DNA of 64,000 nt from Olleya aquimaris. Lineage in GTDB: Bacteria > Bacteroidota > Bacteroidia > Flavobacteriales > Flavobacteriaceae. The position numbers and the translations under genes are program-made. The notes beneath the pieces were generated by a model that did not search any database, was not told the origin of the DNA, and worked only from the letters and a program-made list of their open reading frames with translations. This document shows positions 58,444 to 64,000 of this stretch, in pieces. Position 1 is the stretch's first letter. Each line of letters begins with the position of its first letter. The stretch lies in the NCBI RefSeq assembly GCF_003259525.1, contig NZ_QLLO01000001.1:248001-312000 (forward strand), in the 5' to 3' direction.

Positions 58444-61400
58444 ATGAAAAAATTATTAATTGTAGTCATGGTACTTTTTGGTACGCTTGCCTACGCTCAG
58501 TTTAATCAAGATGCACCTTGGATGCAACAATTAAACTTAGAATCTAGAACTGCTTCAAATCCAGTTAAATTCCAAGATATTGTCAATGCTTTTAATACCT
58601 ATTGGGAAACTAGAGACCCAAATGTTAAAGGTAGTGGATACAAGCCTTTTAAAAGATGGGAAGCCTATTGGTCTAATTTTGTAGGTCAAGACGGAACACT
58701 TCCAACAGCTTCAGAATTATGGAACACTTATTTAGAAGTAGTTAATAAAAAAAATAACGCTAGATCTAGCAATAGTATAGTTGACCAAAGTAATTGGGTG
58801 CCAGTTGGACCTTTTACTCACACTAATACAGGATCTTGGTCCTCTGGACAAGGTCGAGTTAATGTTGTTGTACAAGACCCTAATAATGCTTCCACTATTT
58901 ATGCTGGTGCTCCAGCAGGTGGTATTTGGAAGTCTACAGATTCTGGGAATACTTGGAATACAACTACAGACAATTTACCACAAATTGGTGTTTCTGGAAT
59001 AGTAGTAGATAATAACAATTCAAACATTATTTACATCGCAACTGGAGATGATGACGCAGGCGACTCTTATAGCGTAGGTGTTATGAAATCTACAGATGGT
59101 GGATTAACTTGGAATACAACAGGATTAAACCCTAATAATTCTCCAAGTTCAATGAATGATATTTACATGCACCCAACCAACTCAAATACATTGTGGGTTG
59201 CGACAAACAATGGTGTTTACAAAACAACAAATGCTGGAGTAAGTTGGACTAATCAAAATACTTCAGGTGGATCAAATGGTACAACAGGCTTAAATATTAG
59301 AGACTTAAAAATTAAACCAAACGATCCTAATACGTTATATGCGGTTTCAAGTAATCGTTTTTATCGATCAACAAATGGAGGCGAATCTTTTGCATTAGCA
59401 GGAACTGGATTACCATCTGCAGGAACTATTTCTAGGTATGTTATAGATGTAACACCAGCTAATCCTAATGTAGTTTATGTTTTAGCTTCTAATAATTCTT
59501 ATGGATTTGCAGGTGTTTTTAAATCTACAAATTCTGGATTAACCTTTACACAAGTAGCGTCTTTAGCTAGCAATGGTGATGTTTTTGAATCGACTCAATC
59601 ATGGTACGATTTAGCTTTTGCGGTATCAGATACTAATGAAAACGAAATATACACAGGTGTATTAAACATCTGGAAAGGAAATGTAAGTGGGACACAATCT
59701 ACATTTACAAAGTTAAATAGTTGGAGTGCTCCATTTTCTTCATCGTATTCTCATGCAGATATTCATTTTTTAAGATTTTTTAATGGCGAATTGTACGCAG
59801 GTACAGATGGTGGGTTTTACAAATCGTCTAATGGAGGAACCAGCTTTACAGATTTAACAGCTGGCATGCAAATTAGTCAGTTTTACCGTATATCAGTGTC
59901 TAAGCAAACTTCAGATAAAATGGTTGGAGGACTTCAAGATAATGGTGGTCATGCTTACAGTAATGGACAGTGGCAAAACTATTATGGCGCAGATGGAATG
60001 GATACAGCAATAGATCCTTCAAATTCAGATATGCACTATGGTTTTACACAAAATGGTGGTGGGTTATATTATTCTAGTACTGCTGGTGCCAGTTTATCAG
60101 GAAGTGTTAGTCAACCTGCTGGAGAAAATGGAAATTGGATTACTCCACTGTTTATGAATAGTAACAGCGAATTATATTCAGGATACAGCTCGTTATACAA
60201 ACTACAAAATAATAATTGGGTAGCAGTGTCCTCTTCTTTTGGAACTAATATTGATGTTTTAGAAATTGATGAGCTAAATGTCAATAACATTTACGTTGCT
60301 ACTAATACAACGTTAAGAAAAAGTACAAATGCTGGAGTATCTTTTTCTACAGTTGAAACATTTACCTCTAACATTACATCTATAGAAGTTAATAATACAG
60401 ATAATAACATTGTGTATGTTACAACTTCAGGGTCTAGCGGTCAAGTGTATAAATCTACAGATGGCGGAAACAATTTTACCAACATCTCAAGCGGTTTACC
60501 AAGTGTTACTAAAAACAGTATTAAGCATCAAGCACTACACTCTAAAAACCCGTTATATTTAGGGACAAGTTTAGGAGTATATAGATATGATGATGATACC
60601 TTAACTTGGGAGTTGTTTAATAACGGATTACCAAATGTTTCTGTCAGAGATATAGAGATTAACACGTTTGACGATAAAATCACTGCTGCTACTTATGGAA
60701 GAGGAATTTGGCAGTCAGAAATCCCTACAGAGCTAGCGCCTTCAGATGTAAAATTAGTAGCTGTTAACGGGATAAGCAGTGCAATAGAATGTAATTCTAA
60801 TATTTCTGCACTGGTAGACATTAAAAATAATGGAGTTAGCACCATCACATCTGTAGATTTTACCTATTTAATAGATGGTGCATCAAATAGCTTTACATGG
60901 ACAGGTAATTTAGCGTCAGAAGCAACAACTACAGTTGCTTTACCTCAATTTTCATTATCTAAAGGACAACATACTTTTGAGGTTAATTCTACAATTGCTA
61001 ATGATGCCTACAGTTTTAATAATAATTCCGAGCTTAAAACTATATATGCAAATGATAGCGGAACAGCAGATGTAGTTAATACCTTTGAAGCTGCTCAAGA
61101 TAAATTGTTAGTGTATGACGAAGGTGCTACAACACAATACTGGAAAATAGGTATTCCAACAGGAACCGTATTAAACAATCCTAGCAACAACCTGTCTAAT
61201 AAAGTTTATGGTACCAATCTTTCTGGAGACCACGCAAATAATACAAAAAGTTACCTTATCTCTCAGTGTTATGACTTATCAAGTCTAGCAAATCCAGAAG
61301 TTAAATTTGATATGGCTTTCGAGCTTGAACAAGATTGGGATATTGTTTACATGGAGTATTCAACAGATCAAGGTGTGACATGGAGTGTGTTAGGATCTGC

Positions 61401-61908
61401 AACAGATGCTAATTGGTATAATAGCGATACTACACAAGGAGAAAATAATACGTGCTTTAATTGTCCAGGAGCACAATGGACAGGAAAAGACCCACAATAT
61501 GCAACTCTAACCGAGTATAGTTATGATTTAAGTCCGTTTAACACAGAAACTAGTATTATGTTTAGATTTGTGTTCCATTCAGACCAATCTGTTGTAGAAG
61601 AAGGTGCTATTATAGATAATTTTGTGGTAGCAAGTAATCCTGTATTAAGTGTTGAAGATTTTAATACCAATAGCTTTTTAGTATATCCTAATCCGTCAAA
61701 TGGTGTATTTAACATAAAGACTAACGCTAACCAAACTTTTAATTTAAGTGTTTATGACGTTACAGGAAAAATAATTTATACACAGTTAGATGTTAAGGCA
61801 ACTAATACTAATTATCAATTAGATTTAAGTACATATTCTACCGGAGTTTATTTTCTAAATTTAGAGTCTAACAACAGTAAAATAACAAAAAAGTTAATTG
61901 TTAAATAA
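58444..61908 (+). CDS. Large secreted BNR/sortilin-repeat protein with T9SS sorting domain
   Basis: A 1154-residue protein from the ATG at 58444 (MKKLLIVVMVLFG, signal peptide ending YAQ); an upstream ATG adds nine residues but overlaps the promoter. Residues about 110-760 hold many BNR/Asp-box repeats (KSTDSGNTWNTT, KSTDGGLTWNTT, KSSNGGTSFTDL, KSTDGGNNFTNI), forming beta-propellers. A CARDB-like region and a MAM-like jelly roll follow. The last 75 residues (SFLVYPNPSNGVFNIKTN ... TGVYFLNLES) are a type A T9SS sorting domain. It is thus probably a cell-surface or released adhesin or hydrolase; no active site is recognised. A strong terminator follows. Confidence 0.9.
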   Translation: MKKLLIVVMVLFGTLAYAQFNQDAPWMQQLNLESRTASNPVKFQDIVNAFNTYWETRDPNVKGSGYKPFKRWEAYWSNFVGQDGTLPTASELWNTYLEVVNKKNNARSSNSIVDQSNWVPVGPFTHTNTGSWSSGQGRVNVVVQDPNNASTIYAGAPAGGIWKSTDSGNTWNTTTDNLPQIGVSGIVVDNNNSNIIYIATGDDDAGDSYSVGVMKSTDGGLTWNTTGLNPNNSPSSMNDIYMHPTNSNTLWVATNNGVYKTTNAGVSWTNQNTSGGSNGTTGLNIRDLKIKPNDPNTLYAVSSNRFYRSTNGGESFALAGTGLPSAGTISRYVIDVTPANPNVVYVLASNNSYGFAGVFKSTNSGLTFTQVASLASNGDVFESTQSWYDLAFAVSDTNENEIYTGVLNIWKGNVSGTQSTFTKLNSWSAPFSSSYSHADIHFLRFFNGELYAGTDGGFYKSSNGGTSFTDLTAGMQISQFYRISVSKQTSDKMVGGLQDNGGHAYSNGQWQNYYGADGMDTAIDPSNSDMHYGFTQNGGGLYYSSTAGASLSGSVSQPAGENGNWITPLFMNSNSELYSGYSSLYKLQNNNWVAVSSSFGTNIDVLEIDELNVNNIYVATNTTLRKSTNAGVSFSTVETFTSNITSIEVNNTDNNIVYVTTSGSSGQVYKSTDGGNNFTNISSGLPSVTKNSIKHQALHSKNPLYLGTSLGVYRYDDDTLTWELFNNGLPNVSVRDIEINTFDDKITAATYGRGIWQSEIPTELAPSDVKLVAVNGISSAIECNSNISALVDIKNNGVSTITSVDFTYLIDGASNSFTWTGNLASEATTTVALPQFSLSKGQHTFEVNSTIANDAYSFNNNSELKTIYANDSGTADVVNTFEAAQDKLLVYDEGATTQYWKIGIPTGTVLNNPSNNLSNKVYGTNLSGDHANNTKSYLISQCYDLSSLANPEVKFDMAFELEQDWDIVYMEYSTDQGVTWSVLGSATDANWYNSDTTQGENNTCFNCPGAQWTGKDPQYATLTEYSYDLSPFNTETSIMFRFVFHSDQSVVEEGAIIDNFVVASNPVLSVEDFNTNSFLVYPNPSNGVFNIKTNANQTFNLSVYDVTGKIIYTQLDVKATNTNYQLDLSTYSTGVYFLNLESNNSKITKKLIVK

Positions 61909-61930
61909 TAGTTAATATAAACTTAAAAAA

Positions 61931-61964
61931 AGCGCCTCTTCAACTCTTGAAAGGCGCTTTTTTT
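61931..61964 (+). terminator. Rho-independent terminator after the BNR-repeat gene
   Basis: A 12-bp stem with one bulged C (agcgcct-c-ttcaa / ttgaaaggcgct) around loop ctc, followed by seven T's. Confidence 0.92.
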
Positions 61965-62008
61965 ATATCTTGAACCCATATTAACTTGCTTAAATAAATA
62001 CTATTAAT

Positions 62009-64000
62009 ATGAAATTCAACCTTAAAAAAACAACTGTAATTGGTATAGTTGGATGCTTAACCATTCTTGGATGTAAAGAAGATAAGCCAGCCAAACCAAC
62101 TGCACAATTAGAAGTAGTTCCAGGAATCAATGTTGATTATATGGATAAAACTACAGAGCCTAAAGACGATTTCTTTAGATATGTCAATGGAAAATGGATA
62201 GATACTAACGAGATTCCAGATGACCAATCCACTTGGGGAAGTTTCCAAGAATTACGTAAAAAAACAGATGCAGATGCATTAGGAATCCTAAAAGCTGCTA
62301 TGTCAGACAACAAAGACCTTGAAAACATTCAAGTACTTCCAGGTTCTGACCAAGAAAAAGCAGTACACTATTACCAAACTATTATGGATACTGTTGGACG
62401 TAATAAGTTAGGAATAGAACCTATTAAACCATATTTAGCAAAAATTGAAGCGATTAAAAACATTGACGACTTACAAGCTTACATGATAGAAATGGAGCCA
62501 AAAGGTGGTGGAGGATTATATGGTTTTGGAGTTAGAGCAGACCCTAAAGATAGTAACCGTAATGTTGCTTATTTAGGTGGAGGAAGCACAGGTTTACCAG
62601 ATAGAGATTATTATGTTAAAGATGATGCAGATTCTAAAGAAAAAAGACAAAAATATGTAGCTCATATTACTAGAATGCTACAGTTTTTAGGAGATAGTGA
62701 AGCTGAAGCAAAAGCACAAGCAGAACAAATTTTAGCTTTTGAAACTAAACTAGCAGAAGCTAAAATGGACAAAGTAGACCGTCGTGATGCTCGTAAAAGA
62801 TATAATCCTAGATCTATAGAAGAGGTTCAAAAAATGGTGCCAGCTGTTAACTGGAAAAATTACTTATCCGGGATTGGTGTAAAAGAACTTGACACAGTTA
62901 TAATAAGCGATTTAGGCTACTTTAAAAGATTGCAAAAGGTCTTAGCAGACGGAAATGTAGACGATTGGAAAGCCTATTTAAAATGGGACGCTTTTAATGG
63001 AGCAGCAGGGTTTTTAAGTACAGATATTGAAACTGCTAATTGGGAGTTTTACGGTAAAGAACTTAATGGTGCAAAAGCACAACGTCCAAGAGACGAGCGT
63101 GCTTTAGGATCTTTAAATAGAACTATTGGTGAAGCTTTAGGTAAATTATATGTCGATAAAAAATTTCCGCCAGAAGCTAAAGTTAAAGCAGAAAAAATGA
63201 TTAAAAATGTCATTTTAGCGTTTGAAAACAGAATTAACAAACTGGATTGGATGAGTCCAGAAACCAAAGAAAAAGCTATTGAAAAGCTAAGAGCAACCAA
63301 AGTGAAAATTGCATATCCAGACAAATGGAAAGACTATTCTGAACTACAAATAGCAAGTGTTGAAGAAGGAGGTTCTTACTTACAAAACTCTTTAAATGCA
63401 CGTGAATGGAATTTTAAAGACGATTTAGATAAATTAGGAAAACCAGTAGATAAGTCAGAATGGTACATGGCACCACAAATTGTGAATGCATATTTTAACC
63501 CTGCTTACAACGAGATTGTTTTTCCTGCAGCTATTTTACAACCACCTTTCTATAATTTTAATGCAGACGATGCTGTAAATTATGGTGGAATTGGAGCTGT
63601 TATTGGACATGAGATTTCTCATAGTTTTGACGATTCTGGTGCACGTTATGACAAAGACGGAAACCTAAACAACTGGTGGACAGATGAAGATTTAACACAA
63701 TTTGAAGCTTTAGGAGCTGCATTAGCAGATCAGTATTCTGCAATTGAAGTTTTACCAGAAACTAATATCAATGGTAAATTTACTTTAGGTGAAAACATTG
63801 GTGATTTAGGAGGTGTTTTAGCAGCTTATGATGCGTTACAGTTAAGTTTTGAAGAAAACGGAAGACCAGAAAATATTGATGGTTATACTCCTGAGCAACG
63901 CTTTTTTATGAGTTGGGCAACGGTATGGAGAACAAAAATGCGTGATGATGCTTTAAAAACTAGAATTAAAACAGATCCACATTCTCCAGGAATGACAAGA
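62009..64000 (+). CDS. M13-family zinc metallopeptidase lipoprotein (3' end cut off)
   Basis: The frame opens at ATG 62009 and runs 664 codons to the window edge without a stop. A lipobox (LTILGCKED, Cys22) predicts a lipoprotein. The neprilysin-type sequence begins EPKDDFFRYVNGKWIDTNEIPDDQ. The catalytic motif is HEISH in GAVIGHEISHSFDDSGARYD, and the third ligand glutamate is in GENIGDLGG. NPAYNEIVFPAAILQPPFYN is also conserved. Near the cut end, TDPHSPG shows only a few tens of residues are missing. It digests peptides in the periplasm or at the outer membrane. Confidence 0.95.
   Translation, partial: MKFNLKKTTVIGIVGCLTILGCKEDKPAKPTAQLEVVPGINVDYMDKTTEPKDDFFRYVNGKWIDTNEIPDDQSTWGSFQELRKKTDADALGILKAAMSDNKDLENIQVLPGSDQEKAVHYYQTIMDTVGRNKLGIEPIKPYLAKIEAIKNIDDLQAYMIEMEPKGGGGLYGFGVRADPKDSNRNVAYLGGGSTGLPDRDYYVKDDADSKEKRQKYVAHITRMLQFLGDSEAEAKAQAEQILAFETKLAEAKMDKVDRRDARKRYNPRSIEEVQKMVPAVNWKNYLSGIGVKELDTVIISDLGYFKRLQKVLADGNVDDWKAYLKWDAFNGAAGFLSTDIETANWEFYGKELNGAKAQRPRDERALGSLNRTIGEALGKLYVDKKFPPEAKVKAEKMIKNVILAFENRINKLDWMSPETKEKAIEKLRATKVKIAYPDKWKDYSELQIASVEEGGSYLQNSLNAREWNFKDDLDKLGKPVDKSEWYMAPQIVNAYFNPAYNEIVFPAAILQPPFYNFNADDAVNYGGIGAVIGHEISHSFDDSGARYDKDGNLNNWWTDEDLTQFEALGAALADQYSAIEVLPETNINGKFTLGENIGDLGGVLAAYDALQLSFEENGRPENIDGYTPEQRFFMSWATVWRTKMRDDALKTRIKTDPHSPGMTR

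Noticed and set aside
58781-59002. Overlapping plus-strand frame inside the large BNR-repeat gene
   Set aside because: An out-of-frame shadow of repetitive codons with no independent start signal.
58900-60720. DNA-level tandem repeats
   Set aside because: The periodicity comes from BNR Asp-box protein repeats; the nucleotides differ between units, so it is a protein-level feature.

Overview
The window is AT-rich, densely coded chromosomal DNA from a member of the Bacteroidota, most likely a marine Flavobacteriaceae. The grounds are: a gliding lipoprotein GldH, two secreted proteins ending in type IX secretion (T9SS) sorting domains, a fused HemC-HemD, promoters of the TTG...TAnnTTTG type instead of -35/-10 boxes, and very few Shine-Dalgarno sequences. 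I see no rRNA, phage, insertion sequence or CRISPR array. One tRNA (Asn) is present.

Layout. 1-5.0 kb: gldH (cut by the window edge), a class A penicillin-binding protein, the two CoA-transferase subunits and a HExxH metalloprotein. 5.2-10.5 kb: a double ABC ATPase, a secreted M43 metalloprotease and a LamG protein that looks 3'-truncated. 10.5-14.0 kb (minus): a 3'-5' exonuclease, a serine hydrolase, and a CNNM/CorC protein followed directly by an alkylguanine-DNA methyltransferase. 14.1-16.8 kb (plus): four tightly coupled genes of unknown function. 16.8-24.5 kb (minus): a heme operon, hemA - hemCD - hemE - EI24 protein - acetyltransferase - hemF - hemB - cytochrome c. It is faced by a divergent PchR-like AraC regulator (24.7 kb). 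hemH (29.2 kb) and a hemJ-like gene (33.5 kb) lie further on, so every step from glutamyl-tRNA to heme except hemL is represented here.

33.4-42.4 kb: an NtrY-like histidine kinase, enoyl-CoA hydratase, a PA0069-type radical SAM protein, a second AraC regulator, an HD hydrolase with an acyltransferase, a bacilliredoxin and a TerB/DnaJ protein. 42.5-45.1 kb: a sigma factor with a membrane partner carrying a TonB-C-like domain. 45.1-53.6 kb (minus): two metal-uptake loci. One is a DtxR-family regulator, an outer-membrane protein and a TroABCD-type Mn/Zn ABC transporter; the other is feoA - feoB - a small Cys-rich membrane protein. A DtxR-box-like palindrome sits on the predicted start site of the regulator operon, and a related core lies at the feoA start. 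53.6-64 kb: SCO1, RseP, tRNA-Asn with a duplicated 3' end and terminator, L-threonine dehydrogenase, two small lipoproteins, a large T9SS BNR-repeat protein and an M13 peptidase cut by the right edge.

The intergenic spaces hold several families of short inverted or tandem repeats, some starting exactly at stop codons. The best leads are the putative DtxR-type regulon, the metal permeases with C-terminal winged-helix-like tails, the unknown four-gene operon, the Cys-rich ferrochelatase, and the tRNA-terminator duplication. Nothing here is clearly a new defence or mobile system.
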